Origin: Acetobacter estunensis | GTDB lineage: Bacteria; Pseudomonadota; Alphaproteobacteria; Acetobacterales; Acetobacteraceae | DNA length: 64,000 nucleotides | Assembly: GCF_011516945.1 (NCBI RefSeq) | Contig: NZ_WOTH01000003.1 | Span: 62,001-126,000, forward strand | Reading direction: 5' to 3' | Notes under the pieces: model-generated | Seen by the model: the letters and a program-made list of their open reading frames with translations, nothing else | What the model was told of the DNA's origin: nothing | Database searches by the model: none | In this document: piece after piece, positions 41,124-54,910 of the stretch | Position numbering within the stretch: the first letter of the stretch is position 1 | Layout of the letters: every line of letters starts with the position of its first letter | Position numbers and translations under genes: made by a program

Positions 41124-42164
41124 TCAGTTCCCCTTTCCGCCCTTGTCGCCGCCACTGTTGGGAACGACCAGTCCGCTCACGCGGCTGCCGGGCCGTTCCG
41201 TCATGGTGGCCACGCCGGTCTTCATGTTGATGATGGCGGCCGAGCCCTGAAGCTGGTTCTGTCCGCGTGTGATGTGAACATTGTCCACAATGCGAGCGAT
41301 GCCGGTGTCGGGCACATAGACGCCGCGTGCACCGGTGATGATCTCGTTATTGATCGTGCGTACCCAGACATGTCCGAAGGCGTTGACCTTTTCCAGCTTG
41401 CCCGAACCGTTGCTGAGCGGATCGCCGCCCTCTTTCTTCGGTTCGCTCCCACCCGGATTGACGGCGGACGGCTCTTCTTTTTTGTCAGGTGGAGCGCTGT
41501 AGCCCACCAACACGTCCGCCCGGATCTGCTTGCCGTCATTGGTGGTGACGGTGGCGTTGCCGCGTCCGATGGAAATGCGGGGCTGGGAATAATATTCCAT
41601 CGAGTCGCGGGCGGTCAGCACATCCTGAGGAGTGGTCAGTTTGAGCGCATGACCGGTCATGACCAGCGTGGCCTGATCGATGTCGTAGACGGCCCGATCC
41701 CCCCACGCCTGATCGGTGTGGGTGAAAATATGGACATGGCCTTCCGCTTCAAGGCGGTAGATCTCGTTGGAACCGGAACTGTCCGTGCCCCCTGCCTGTG
41801 CGTCGCCGCCTTCCTGCTGGGGAGGGGATGCTGGCACCGGGGCTGGCTGGTCCTTGGGAGTCGCGGTCGCCGGGACCGCGGTTTTGTCACCTGCGGCGGC
41901 GGGCGCTGCGGCCTTCTTGCGGTAATAGGCGATCAGCGTGTCGGCGGTGACGGTGACATCGCCACGGACCGCCTGTGCCTGATCGCGGGCGATGACTTTC
42001 TGCGCGTTCTGATCCCAGTCGAAGCCGCCCACCGCCGTAACGGTGATCTGTCCGCCATGCGAGAGGTCGATGGCCTGCGCGTGGGCCCGCCCGCTTCCGC
42101 TCACCCACAGGGCAAGCAGGGCTGTGGCCATGACAGCGGGGGAAGTGGGACGAAACGATACCAT
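41124..42164 (-). CDS. lptA: LPS transport periplasmic protein LptA
   Basis: A 346-residue protein, long for LptA (about 185 in E. coli). Signal peptide (MVSFRPTSPAVMATALLALWVSGSGRAHA), then the beta-jellyroll OstA-type repeats: GGQITVTAVGGFDWDQNAQKVIARDQAQAVRG, RLEAEGHVHIFTHTDQAWGDRAVYD, IDVNAFGHVWVRT-like, and TGIARIVDNVHITRGQNQLQGSAAIINMKTG. Two low-complexity insertions rich in Pro, Ala and charged residues lie about residues 78-128 and 210-250. It polymerises into the periplasmic LPS bridge. Starts directly after lptC. Confidence 0.9.
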   Translation of the reverse strand: MVSFRPTSPAVMATALLALWVSGSGRAHAQAIDLSHGGQITVTAVGGFDWDQNAQKVIARDQAQAVRGDVTVTADTLIAYYRKKAAAPAAAGDKTAVPATATPKDQPAPVPASPPQQEGGDAQAGGTDSSGSNEIYRLEAEGHVHIFTHTDQAWGDRAVYDIDQATLVMTGHALKLTTPQDVLTARDSMEYYSQPRISIGRGNATVTTNDGKQIRADVLVGYSAPPDKKEEPSAVNPGGSEPKKEGGDPLSNGSGKLEKVNAFGHVWVRTINNEIITGARGVYVPDTGIARIVDNVHITRGQNQLQGSAAIINMKTGVATMTERPGSRVSGLVVPNSGGDKGGKGN

Positions 42165-42914
42165 TCAGTTGGCCTTGTCGTGCGATCCGTGTTGGTCATC
42201 ATTGAGGATCAGGCGTCCCGGACCACGGAACTGGGCAATGCCCTCATGCTCGGACAGCCAATACCCTGCCGCGTCGAGGACGCCAAACGGTCCTTCCGCG
42301 TGGATCCACGAATCAGCGGTGACGATACCGTCATGCAGGGCCACGCCGGTGATCGGGCTGCGCATCATCAGGCCGTCATCACGATAGAGCATGACTTCCC
42401 CGGTCAGGTCGAGAAGCTGCTCATGCTGCATATAGGTTCCGTTTTCGGACTGGAGATACAGCCACGCGCCACCTTCTGTCAGCGTGTCGGCCGCCGGTCC
42501 CACAAGGTCGATACGGTCTTCGTCGATCTGGTGGGCGGTCTTTGCCGTGAGCATGTAGGGCCGATCATGGGAATCCACGCTCCGATAGACCGCTCCTTCC
42601 AGATTGCCGCTTTCCATCTTCAGCCGTGTCAGTTCGGTCAGCGCCGTGTGGTTGGCGTTGATCAGACGGTCGATTTCCGGCCAGACCGCGATGGAGGCCA
42701 GCAGCAGCAGCGCGAGCGAGGGCAGGACATATTTCGCCCAGCGCAGCATCGTCTGACGGCGCGCCAGTTCCGCGCGTCCCGGCGCCTTGCGCTTGGCGAC
42801 GACGGAGGCTTCCATTACCGCGCGCTGGCGTTTGATCGTGTCACTGGAGCGGCTGAAATCAGCGCGTTCGGCGCGATCGTTCTCGGATGGGGGCGGGGGC
42901 GTTTCGTCGGCCAT
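42165..42914 (-). CDS. lptC: LPS export membrane protein LptC
   Basis: A 249-residue bitopic protein. A hydrophilic N-terminal stretch, one helix (YVLPSLALLLLASIAVWPEI, about residues 63-82), and a periplasmic beta-jellyroll with NGTYMQHEQLLDLTGEVMLYRDDGLMM and SWIHAEGPFGVLDAAGYWL. It takes LPS from LptF/G and passes it to LptA. Its ATG overlaps the kdsD stop by 1-3 bases and the lptA start comes immediately after its stop. Confidence 0.93.
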   Translation of the reverse strand: MADETPPPPSENDRAERADFSRSSDTIKRQRAVMEASVVAKRKAPGRAELARRQTMLRWAKYVLPSLALLLLASIAVWPEIDRLINANHTALTELTRLKMESGNLEGAVYRSVDSHDRPYMLTAKTAHQIDEDRIDLVGPAADTLTEGGAWLYLQSENGTYMQHEQLLDLTGEVMLYRDDGLMMRSPITGVALHDGIVTADSWIHAEGPFGVLDAAGYWLSEHEGIAQFRGPGRLILNDDQHGSHDKAN

Positions 42915-43930
42915 CAGGCCACTCCGGCCCGCAGCAGGTCATGCACATGCAGGACACCCACCGGTCGATGAGACTCGTCGAGAACGAAGGTGGACGTCAC
43001 GGGGCGGGCGCGGTCGTTCATCAGGCGCAGCGCCTCGGCCGCAAGACGGTCGGGCGCCACGGTCATGGGAGTGCGATTCATCACGCTTTCCGCGGGCGTG
43101 GTTGTCAGATCGCGGTCCAGCGCGCCGCGCAGATCGCCATCGGTGATGATACCTGCCAGTTTGCCCTCAGGTGTGAGGACGCCCACGCAGCCGACGGCCT
43201 TGCAGGTCATTTCCACGATCACGTCACGCAGGATGGTGCCGGGCGGGACGATGGGCAGAGCTTCGCCCGTGCGCATGAGATCGCGCACACTGCGCAGTCG
43301 CGCGCCAAGACTGCCTCCCGGATGGAACACGCCGAAATCACCAGCCGTGAACCCGCGCCGTTCCATCAGGGCCACGGCCAGCGCGTCTCCCAACGCCAGT
43401 TGGAGAAGGCTGCTGGTCGTGGGCGCCAGTCCCATCGGGCAGGCTTCGGGCGCCTGCGGGAGTTGCAGGACGATGGTGGCGGCACGTGCGAGCGTGGAAG
43501 CCGGGCGCGCGGTCATGGCGAGCAGCGGCAGCCCGAAGCGACGGCTGTGGGCCACGATGTCGGCCAGTTCCGAGGATTCGCCCGAGTTGGAGAGCACCAG
43601 CACTGCGTCTCCCGGTGCGATCATTCCGAGATCGCCGTGCGAGGCCTCGACGGGATGCACAAAGATGGCGGGTGTGCCGGTGGAACTGAGTGTGGCCTGA
43701 ATCTTGCGTCCGATATGCCCGGATTTGCCAAGGCCGCTGACCACGATGCGACCGGGAATGGTGGCAAACAGGTCGATGGTCCGGGCAAACGCCTGCGCCA
43801 GACCGTTTTCATCGCGCAGTCCGGCTTCGAGAGCGACCAGACCGGCCGCTTCTGTGTTCAGCACGCGCCGGGCAGCCTCCACGGCGCTGGAACGCGGAAG
43901 GGGCGGCCCGGAGGGATCGGGGTGATTCAT
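42914..43930 (-). CDS. kdsD: Arabinose-5-phosphate isomerase (KdsD/KpsF)
   Basis: A 338-residue SIS-plus-CBS protein that converts ribulose 5-phosphate to arabinose 5-phosphate, the precursor of Kdo for LPS. ATG 43928-43930 (MNHPDPSG) is preferred; upstream in-frame sequence is not family-like. The SIS domain has GRIVVSGLGKSGHIGRK, TGTPAIFVHPVEASHGDLGM and LVLSNSGESSELAD; two CBS motifs follow (VPPGTILRDVIVEMT, DLRGALDRDL..SVMNRTP). It begins the kdsD-lptC-lptA-lptB-rpoN run, following RNase D by 62 bases. Confidence 0.95.
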   Translation of the reverse strand: MNHPDPSGPPLPRSSAVEAARRVLNTEAAGLVALEAGLRDENGLAQAFARTIDLFATIPGRIVVSGLGKSGHIGRKIQATLSSTGTPAIFVHPVEASHGDLGMIAPGDAVLVLSNSGESSELADIVAHSRRFGLPLLAMTARPASTLARAATIVLQLPQAPEACPMGLAPTTSSLLQLALGDALAVALMERRGFTAGDFGVFHPGGSLGARLRSVRDLMRTGEALPIVPPGTILRDVIVEMTCKAVGCVGVLTPEGKLAGIITDGDLRGALDRDLTTTPAESVMNRTPMTVAPDRLAAEALRLMNDRARPVTSTFVLDESHRPVGVLHVHDLLRAGVA

Positions 43931-43992
43931 GCCGTTCTCTATCGTCCGAGCGGGGGCGGCGGTCAATCGCCGTGCCGAATGGAGCGGGCGAA

Positions 43993-44652
43993 TCAGGCAG
44001 AACGATGGGAGAAGATGTCGGGGTCTTCGTAGCCCAGCAAATCGAGACGTGCGCGGGTGGGCAGGAAATCGTAGCACGCCTGCGCCAGCTCTCGGCGGTT
44101 TTCGCGCACCAGAAGCGCTTCGAGCTTGTCCCACAGCGCGTGCAGATACAGCACGTCGGAGGCGGCGTATGCCAATTGTTCCGGCGTGAGTTCCGGCGCG
44201 CCCCAGTCCGAACTCTGCTGCTGCTTGCTGATCTCCACGCCGAGCATTTCACGGCACAGGGCGGCAAGGCCATGACGGTCCGTGAAGGTGCAGACAAGAC
44301 GGGCTGCGATCTTGGTGCAGATCACGGGCGCCACCGTGATGCCGAAGGTGTGCTGGAGTACGGCCACATCGAAGCGACCGAAATGCATCAGCTTTTCGAC
44401 AGAGGGATCGCTCAGCAGCTTTTTCAGATTGGGGCAGTCGGCGGGCTTGCCGCCGGGCGCATCGGGGATGATCTGCACCAGATGCGCGGTGCCATCGCCT
44501 GAGGAGAGCTGCACGAGGCAGAGCCGGTCACGATGGGGGTTGAGACCCATGGTCTCGGTATCGACCGCCACGCGCTTGCCGAGGTCGAGACCGTCGGGGA
44601 GATCGTTGCGATGAAGCGTGATTGGCCCACCGGCCGTGATCTTGCCGCTCAT
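43993..44652 (-). CDS. rnd: Ribonuclease D-type 3'-5' exonuclease
   Basis: A 219-residue DEDDy exonuclease from ATG 44650-44652. Exo I VAVDTETMGL, Exo II LMHFGRFDVAVL, Exo III LAYAASDVLYLHALWDKL hold the catalytic acids and tyrosine. It is shorter than E. coli RNase D because the HRDC domains are missing, as in many Alphaproteobacteria. RNase D trims tRNA 3-prime ends, and here the gene follows a tRNA-Leu gene by about 25 bases on the same strand, so both may share a transcript. Confidence 0.9.
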   Translation of the reverse strand: MSGKITAGGPITLHRNDLPDGLDLGKRVAVDTETMGLNPHRDRLCLVQLSSGDGTAHLVQIIPDAPGGKPADCPNLKKLLSDPSVEKLMHFGRFDVAVLQHTFGITVAPVICTKIAARLVCTFTDRHGLAALCREMLGVEISKQQQSSDWGAPELTPEQLAYAASDVLYLHALWDKLEALLVRENRRELAQACYDFLPTRARLDLLGYEDPDIFSHRSA

Positions 44653-44677
44653 GGCCTGTCCATGCTGTCGAGAGTAA

Positions 44678-44764
44678 TGGTGCCCAGAAGAAGACTCGAA
44701 CTTCCACGACCTTTCGGCCACAGGTACCTGAAACCTGCGCGTCTACCAATTCCGCCATCTGGGC
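44678..44764 (-). tRNA. tRNA-Leu (anticodon CAG)
   Basis: On the minus strand the sequence starts GCCCAGAUGGCGGAAUUGG and ends UUCUGGGCACCA. The acceptor stem pairs GCCCAGA with UCUGGGC, the D arm has AAUUGGUAGACGC, the anticodon stem is CAGGU/ACCUG around loop UUCAGGU, and the T arm holds GUUCGAGUC. The anticodon CAG is at 44728-44730. The long variable arm (UGGCCGAAAGGUCG) is typical of a class II leucine tRNA. CCA is encoded. Confidence 0.95.
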
Positions 44765-44992
44765 AAGATGACAACCCGGCGCACCGGGCTGGTGGAGCAG
44801 GCGTTTAAAGGGCTGGGAAGAGGCGGTCAAGAGGGCGTCGTTATCTTTTTGTCTGCGGCGGACCCGGACATGAATCAAGGCGGGTCCGTCCTCGCGCGGG
44901 CATGAATGGACGGATCGGACGGTCGTTGTATCGTCGGGCATGAAGTGTGGGGACGGATGCGAGGCGTCCGGCGGAACAGGGAGATGACAGTG

Positions 44993-45958
44993 ATGGGTGG
45001 CTGGCGGATTGCAACGGTTTTCGGTGGCTCCGGCTTTGTGGGCAGGCAGCTCGTCAGCCGTCTGGCTCAGGATGGCTATGCCGTGCGTGTGGGCTGCCGT
45101 CGCACCGATTTGGCCAATGCAATGCGCCAGCTTGGCGATGTCGGGCAGGTCACGCCGTTTTTCGCGCCGGTGGAGAGGGAGGGTGATGTCAGGGCGGCGA
45201 TTCGTGGGGCGTCCGTGGTGGTCAACCTTGCGGCCGTTCTCGGTGGTAGAGGGCTGAAGAGCGTGAACGTGGAGGGAGCGGAGCGCGTTGCCCGGATTGC
45301 CGCAGAAGAAAATGCTGAGGTGCTCGTGCAGATGTCCGCTCTGGGGGCCTCCGACTCGGCCGCCTCTCTTTATGGCCGCAGTCGTGCGGCGGGTGAGGCG
45401 TCTGTAGCGCGGCATTTTCCGACCGCCACCATCGTGCGGGCCTCTGTCATTTTCGGGGTGGAAGATCATTTCCTCAATATGCTGGGCGGTCTGGCGCGGT
45501 ACGTGCCGTTTGTCATGCCGGTCTATGGCGCGGGCACGAAACTTCAGCCCGTGCATGTGGGCGATGTGGCGGAAGCCATTCGGCGGATTGTGGCGGCCAG
45601 CGTGGCCATGCGTCCCGATCAGGGAAGTCTGTGCGAACTGGGGGGTCCGGACGTACTCACCATGCGTGAGATCGCGGAGCGTGTGCTGGCTATGACGGGA
45701 CGTCGCAAGCCGGTTTTTGTCGTGCCGTCGGGGCTGGCGGCGTTGCAGGCGGCTGTGCTTGAGCGTCTGCCTGGTCAGTTTCTCACACGTGACCAGTTGA
45801 AGATGCTCTCGCAGGATAATGTCGTGAGTGGACAGGCGCCGGGTTTCCGCGAACTCGGTATGGCGCCTGTTTCTCTTGATCTCGTGGCGCCTGCCTATAT
45901 GGCGCGGTATGCGCCGGGGGGTGGGCGAGATAGCGTTGTAGATCAGGTTGTTGCGTAA
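44993..45958 (+). CDS. Complex I NDUFA9-like / NAD-dependent epimerase-type protein
   Basis: A 321-residue Rossmann-fold protein of the atypical SDR class: ATVFGGSGFVGRQLVSRLA (nucleotide site), VVNLAAVLGG, and NVEGAERVARIAAEE, followed by VQMSALGASDSAASLYGRSRAAGE, where YGRSR aligns with the SDR Tyr-Lys region but the lysine is Arg. This matches the NDUFA9 accessory subunit family of complex I. ATG 44993 has AGGGAG with 9-base spacing; ATG 44984 is an alternative. Together with NDUFA12 at 2.5 kb it points to an alphaproteobacterial complex I. Monocistronic, divergent from tRNA-Leu. Confidence 0.88.
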   Translation: MGGWRIATVFGGSGFVGRQLVSRLAQDGYAVRVGCRRTDLANAMRQLGDVGQVTPFFAPVEREGDVRAAIRGASVVVNLAAVLGGRGLKSVNVEGAERVARIAAEENAEVLVQMSALGASDSAASLYGRSRAAGEASVARHFPTATIVRASVIFGVEDHFLNMLGGLARYVPFVMPVYGAGTKLQPVHVGDVAEAIRRIVAASVAMRPDQGSLCELGGPDVLTMREIAERVLAMTGRRKPVFVVPSGLAALQAAVLERLPGQFLTRDQLKMLSQDNVVSGQAPGFRELGMAPVSLDLVAPAYMARYAPGGGRDSVVDQVVA

Positions 45959-46058
45959 TATTGGACAGCATTTATGACCATATTTTGGTGTCTTGCGGGG
46001 TGCTTGTGATGGGAATGAAAAATCGTTTCGGTTGATAGATCAGCAATGCTGCCTTTTG

Positions 46059-46075
46059 TTGGCGTGAGACGTGCT
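46059..46075 (+). promoter_or_regulatory. Candidate sigma-54 (RpoN) -24/-12 promoter upstream of gltD
   Basis: The sequence TTGGCGTGAGACGTGCT has GG (46061-46062) and GC (46073-46074) in the exact 12-base register of a sigma-54 promoter, and matches TGGCACG-N4-TTGCW at 9 of 12 fixed positions. It lies about 90 bases before the gltD ATG. RpoN is encoded in this window. Two-base-core matches are common by chance, so it is a lead only. Confidence 0.35.
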
Positions 46076-46164
46076 GTATCGCTGAATGTGTCCTGCCGGA
46101 ACTCCGGGCGAATAGTCGCGCCCTGACGGCAGGCCCGGTTCGCGCCCAGAAGGAAGTGCCGCGC

Positions 46165-47606
46165 ATGTCAGCCAAGATGCTCTCGTTCGTTTCCGTTCCG
46201 CAGGCGCAGCCGCCCAAGCGGCAGGCCGCTGAGAGGCGCGCGGACTTCAATGAGATTTATGAGGATTTCGCGCGTGAGCAGGCGGCGACTCAGGCCAGCC
46301 GTTGTTCGCAATGCGGCGTGCCGTTCTGTTCGGTGCACTGCCCTTTGGGCAACAATATCCCCGACTGGCTGATGCTGACAGCGGAAGGGCGTCTGGAAGA
46401 GGCTTACGCCGTCTCGCAGGCGACGAACACGTTTCCCGAGATTTGTGGCCGCATCTGCCCGCAGGATCGCCTGTGCGAGGGTAACTGCGTCATCGAGAAA
46501 GGCTTCGAGAGCGTCACCATCGGTGCGGTGGAGCGCTACATAACCGACACGGCGTTTGAGAATGGCTGGGTGCAGCCCGCCATGCCGGTGGAAGAACTGG
46601 ACAGTTCCGTGGGGATTATCGGTGCGGGTCCGGCCGGTCTGGCCGCCGCCGAGCGGCTGCGGGCTGCGGGCCACCGGGTGCATGTCTATGACCGTCATGA
46701 CCGCGTGGGCGGGCTGCTGATTTACGGCATCCCCGGCTTCAAGCTGGAAAAGGACATCGTGGCCCGACGTCAGGCGCTGCTGGAGGAGCAGGGTGTCCTG
46801 TTCCATCTCAAGCAGGGCATTGGCAGCGGAAAGGGCGAGATCACGCTGGACGAGTTGCGTCGTCGTCATGACGCGGTGCTGATCGCAACGGGCGTGTACA
46901 AGGCGCGCGAGATCGGTGGACCGGGTTCAGGGCTTGGCGGTATCGTGGCGGCTCTGGACTATCTCACGACATCGAACCGCCGCTCGCTGGGTGATGTGGT
47001 GCCCGAAGGCGAACTGGACGCGAAAGATCGCGATGTGGTCGTCATCGGTGGTGGTGACACGGCCATGGACTGTGTGCGCACGGCCATCCGTCAGGGCGCG
47101 CGCTCGGTGAAGTGTCTCTACCGTCGTGACCGTGCGAACATGCCCGGCTCGGTGCGTGAAGTGAAGAACGCCGAGGAAGAAGGTGTCGAGTTCGTGTGGC
47201 TCGCGGCCCCTGAAGGCTTTCTGGGTGACGGGACGGTGACGGGCGTGCGGGCGCAGCGGATGCGTCTCGGTCTGCCGGATGCGAGCGGCCGCCAGTCGAT
47301 CGAGCCGGAGCCGGATGGCCTGTTCACGATCAAGGCCGATCTTGTCATCAAGGCGCTGGGCTTCGATCCCGAGCCGCTGCCGGAGATGTGGAAGGCGGAC
47401 GATCTGAAAGTGTCCCGTTGGGGCACGGTGCAGGTGGAGCGCACCACGTTCGAGACCTCCATTCCCGGCGTGTTTGCGGCCGGTGACATTGTGCGGGGCG
47501 CGAGCCTCGTGGTGTGGGCCATTCGTGATGGCCGGGACGCGGCGGCACAGATCGACCGTACGATCCGTGAGCGTGCGCTCTCCCCTTCTTGTGTGGCGGC
47601 GGAGTA

Positions 47607-47607
<1 letters not shown>
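46165..47607 (+). CDS. gltD: Glutamate synthase small subunit (NADPH)
   Basis: A 480-residue flavoprotein starting at ATG 46165 with AAGGAAG eight bases upstream; the frame also opens at GTG 46156. The N-terminal iron-sulfur cysteines are in CSQCGVPFCSVHCPLGNNIP and EICGRICPQDRLCEGNCV. The FAD site is VGIIGAGPAGLAAAERL and the NADPH site DVVVIGGGDTAMDC. It moves electrons from NADPH to the large subunit GltB, which makes glutamate from glutamine and 2-oxoglutarate. The gltB start overlaps its stop (TAATG), so subunits are translated together. Confidence 0.97.
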
Positions 47608-52163
<4,556 letters not shown>

Positions 52164-52194
52164 TCGCCCGTTGCATCATCAGGTTTGGGGAAGA

Positions 52195-52222
52195 GGCCGT
52201 CCGGCAACGGGCGGCCTTTTTT
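52195..52222 (+). terminator. Intrinsic terminator of gltB
   Basis: GGCCGTCC (52195-52202) pairs with GGGCGGCC (52209-52216) around a six-base loop, followed by six T. It starts about 30 bases after the gltB stop. Confidence 0.9.
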
Positions 52223-52376
52223 CTTGTGCGGGTTGTCCGAGCAATCTCTTGAGAGAAATGTGAAATACGTTTTCTGAATGACAGTTCGACAGATCATGAA
52301 CAAATACGATATAAGCACCGGAAAATAGGGAGGAGTGTTTGCTGTATCGTCTTCTGATAAGCGAAAGGACATAATA

Positions 52377-53585
52377 ATGGAAAATATACTGGCGCTTATC
52401 GCAGATTTTTCGGTATTTGTACTGTTTCCATGGCTGGTTTGGCGGCTGATCGGACGCAGTATTCCAATTGTCATTCTGCCGATATTGTTGGGAATACTGT
52501 TCGCCGTATGGCATGTGCCCGTGCATGACGTGCGTATTCCTTCTGCGTATGGAGATGAGATCGGCTGGGTCGCGGTTCTGGTGCTGGCGTTCACGGCGGG
52601 TCTGGAGATGTGGCAGCAGCAGGACGACGTGAAAGCGGAACACGCTCTGCCGCCCACAACGTGGGGACGGCTGCTGGCCGGGGCGGCGGTGGCGCTGGGT
52701 GGCCCGCTGCTGGTCGGGTCCTATCTCGCGTGGACATTCTTTCTCCCGCTTGAAGGATGGCACCCACCTCACGCCGCTCCGTGGGTGGCGGCGGCCTCTA
52801 TCGGCTTGTGTATTTCTGTCAGCGCCCTGCCTGTGCTGATCGGCGTGGTGCGCGAACTGGAACCGGCGCAGCGTCCTCTTGGGCAACTCGCTCTTCAGCT
52901 TGCGGTTGTCGATGATGCGGCGCTGTGGATCGGGCTTGCGTTCCTGCAGTTCGCGGAGCGTGGATCGGAAGCCCTGCACGGTTGGACGGAGCTTGAATTT
53001 CTGGCCGTCGCTCTTCTGGGTGGGTTGGCGGCGGGCGGCCTGTGGGCAGCAAAGCATTTCCGCCATCCGCCCACATGGGTCATCTGGGTGACGGTCCCGA
53101 TCTATATGGCGGTCGGGTCGTGGGCGAGCCACCAGTTGGGGTTGCATGAACTGATCGGCGCGTATTTCGCGGGCGCGATCATGCCGCCAAGCTGGGTGCG
53201 CAGGCTGCCGGTGGAACAGGTTGGCACGTTCGCGCTGATCTGGCTGGCGCCGATGTTCTTCGGGCATAGCGGGTTGCGCATCAATGGCGATGCCCTGACA
53301 TGGCCGTCCGTTGTCGCGTCGCTTGCGCTTGTGGCGGTGTCGATCATCGCCAAGATGGTGTCGGTGTATATCTTCCCGCCTGCGCCGAAACTGGCTCCTC
53401 GGCAGCGATTGGGGCTGGGGGCGCTGCTTCAGTGCAAAGGGGTGATGGAGATTGTGGCGGCGACCATCCTGCACGAGCAGAGCATGATCTCGGAGTTTGC
53501 CTTTGCCTCGCTGATGGTGCTGGCGGTGATTTCCACTGTGCTGACGGGACCGATGTTCCGTTTGCTGGCTCCACGCACTGCCTGA
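52377..53585 (+). CDS. Cation:proton antiporter, CPA2-like
   Basis: A 402-residue membrane protein with about 12 hydrophobic segments from ATG 52377 (MENILALIADFSVFV), with GAAAGGA upstream; the longer frame from 52335 lacks that support. Motifs shared with the Kef/GerN family are VLAFTAGLEM, GLCISVSALPVLIGVVREL, and LQLAVVDDAALWIGLAF, where the aspartates lie in the ion path, and later ALLQCKGVMEIVAATILHEQ. It probably exchanges K+ or Na+ for protons. No nucleotide-binding RCK domain follows. It stands alone, after the gltB terminator. Confidence 0.87.
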   Translation: MENILALIADFSVFVLFPWLVWRLIGRSIPIVILPILLGILFAVWHVPVHDVRIPSAYGDEIGWVAVLVLAFTAGLEMWQQQDDVKAEHALPPTTWGRLLAGAAVALGGPLLVGSYLAWTFFLPLEGWHPPHAAPWVAAASIGLCISVSALPVLIGVVRELEPAQRPLGQLALQLAVVDDAALWIGLAFLQFAERGSEALHGWTELEFLAVALLGGLAAGGLWAAKHFRHPPTWVIWVTVPIYMAVGSWASHQLGLHELIGAYFAGAIMPPSWVRRLPVEQVGTFALIWLAPMFFGHSGLRINGDALTWPSVVASLALVAVSIIAKMVSVYIFPPAPKLAPRQRLGLGALLQCKGVMEIVAATILHEQSMISEFAFASLMVLAVISTVLTGPMFRLLAPRTA

Positions 53586-53591
53586 TGTGCC

Positions 53592-53616
53592 TGTCCCGGC
53601 TCATTATGCCGGGACA
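53592..53616. terminator. Bidirectional hairpin between antiporter and aldo/keto reductase
   Basis: A perfect 9-bp stem TGTCCCGGC / GCCGGGACA with a seven-base loop lies between two convergent stop codons. Neither side has a strong T-run, but the position fits a shared terminator. Confidence 0.6.
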
Positions 53617-53625
53617 CGCGGCCGT

Positions 53626-54672
53626 TCAGGGGGCCGGGTTGGAATGCACCTGATGGATGGTGTTGATCCGTGTTTCCAGCTCCGGCGTGATCGCCACGTT
53701 CACTGAGCCGAGAATTTCCTCAAGCTGGGTGATGCTGGTCGCGCCGATGATGTTGGACGTAACGAACCGGCGTGACGTCACGAAGGCTACCGCCATCTGT
53801 ACGGCGTTCAGTCCCGTGTCCTTGGCAAGAGCGAGATAGGCCCGGATAGCGTCGTCCACACCGGGTTTCTGATAGCGTTGGCCACGGTTGAACAGTGTCG
53901 TGCGGGCACCGGCAGGCCGCGCGCCGTCGAGATATTTTCCGGTGAGATAACCTTGTGCGAGCGGGGAATAGGCCAGAAGGCCGACCTGTTCGCGCTGTGC
54001 GAATTCAGCCAGACCCCACTCGAATGTGCGGTTGATAAGGTTATAGGCGTTCTGGATGGACGCCACACGCGGAGCACCCTGTCGCGCGGCTTCGAGGCTT
54101 TTCGCGACACCCCACGGTGTTTCGTTGGACAGGCCGACATGGCGGATCTTGCCCTCATTCACCAGATCGCCCAGCACGCCGAGTGTTTCTTCCAGCGGCA
54201 CTTCGTCGCGGCTGTCGGTTCGGCTCCATGTCGTGCCGCCTTCTCCGAACAGGTTCACACGGCGATCGGGCCAGTGAAGCTGGTAGAGATCGACATACTC
54301 CGTGCCGAGGCGACGCAGGGAGCCTTCCAGCGCGTAGCGGATCTGGTGCGGCGTAAGGCGCGTTTCTTCCCCGTTGGGACGGAACCAGTCCATGGTGCTT
54401 CGACCCACCACCTTGGTGGCGAGGATGACCTTGTCGCGACTGCCGCGCTGCTTGAGCCAGCTTCCGACGATGCGCTCGGTCGAGCCATAGGTCTCGGCCT
54501 TGGGGGGAATGGAATACAGCTCGGCCGTGTCAATGAAGTTGACGCCGCGATCCAGCGCCAGATCGAGCTGTGCGTGCCCTTCGGCTTCGGTGTTCTGCTG
54601 TCCGAATGTCATGGTGCCGAGGCAGATCTCGCTGACCATGATGCCCGTGCGTCCGAGTTCTCTCTGTTGCAT
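53626..54672 (-). CDS. NADP(H)-dependent aldo/keto reductase
   Basis: A 348-residue AKR of the Tas/YajO type. The TIM-barrel has RTGIMVSEICLGTMTFGQQN, DRGVNFIDTAELY (Asp and Tyr of the catalytic tetrad), LATKVVGRST (Lys) and LYQLHWPDRRVNLFG (His). The C-terminal NADPH-binding region has IQNAYNLINRTFEWGLAEF, LLAYSPLAQGYLTGKY and IIGATSITQLEEILGSV. It should reduce small aldehydes or ketones; the physiological substrate is unknown. Alone, convergent with the antiporter. Confidence 0.94.
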   Translation of the reverse strand: MQQRELGRTGIMVSEICLGTMTFGQQNTEAEGHAQLDLALDRGVNFIDTAELYSIPPKAETYGSTERIVGSWLKQRGSRDKVILATKVVGRSTMDWFRPNGEETRLTPHQIRYALEGSLRRLGTEYVDLYQLHWPDRRVNLFGEGGTTWSRTDSRDEVPLEETLGVLGDLVNEGKIRHVGLSNETPWGVAKSLEAARQGAPRVASIQNAYNLINRTFEWGLAEFAQREQVGLLAYSPLAQGYLTGKYLDGARPAGARTTLFNRGQRYQKPGVDDAIRAYLALAKDTGLNAVQMAVAFVTSRRFVTSNIIGATSITQLEEILGSVNVAITPELETRINTIHQVHSNPAP

Positions 54673-54910
54673 GGGATGCGTGCTCCTGTGCGATGCTCAA
54701 CGATAGGATAGGGTCTGCGATGTGCGGCAGGCCAATACAAGAGGCCCGGCGGGCTGGAGAGGTCACTGGCCCGGCAAGAAAAAATCACGATACGACAAAG
54801 ATGAGTTTTGAAAAGATGCTGCACGTAAAAGCATGAAAACAAAGGCGGTCTTTGTCGTGAGCGTGATAATCTCCCGCTCTCTGAAGAACGGCCAATTCTT
54901 CTTTCAAGAT

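Noticed and set aside
41274-42971. 565-codon plus-strand frame opposite lptA-lptC
   Set aside because: Shadow frame of high-GC coding DNA without a domain or start signal.
52179-53474. 431-codon minus-strand frame opposite the antiporter
   Set aside because: Spans the gltB terminator and has no domain.
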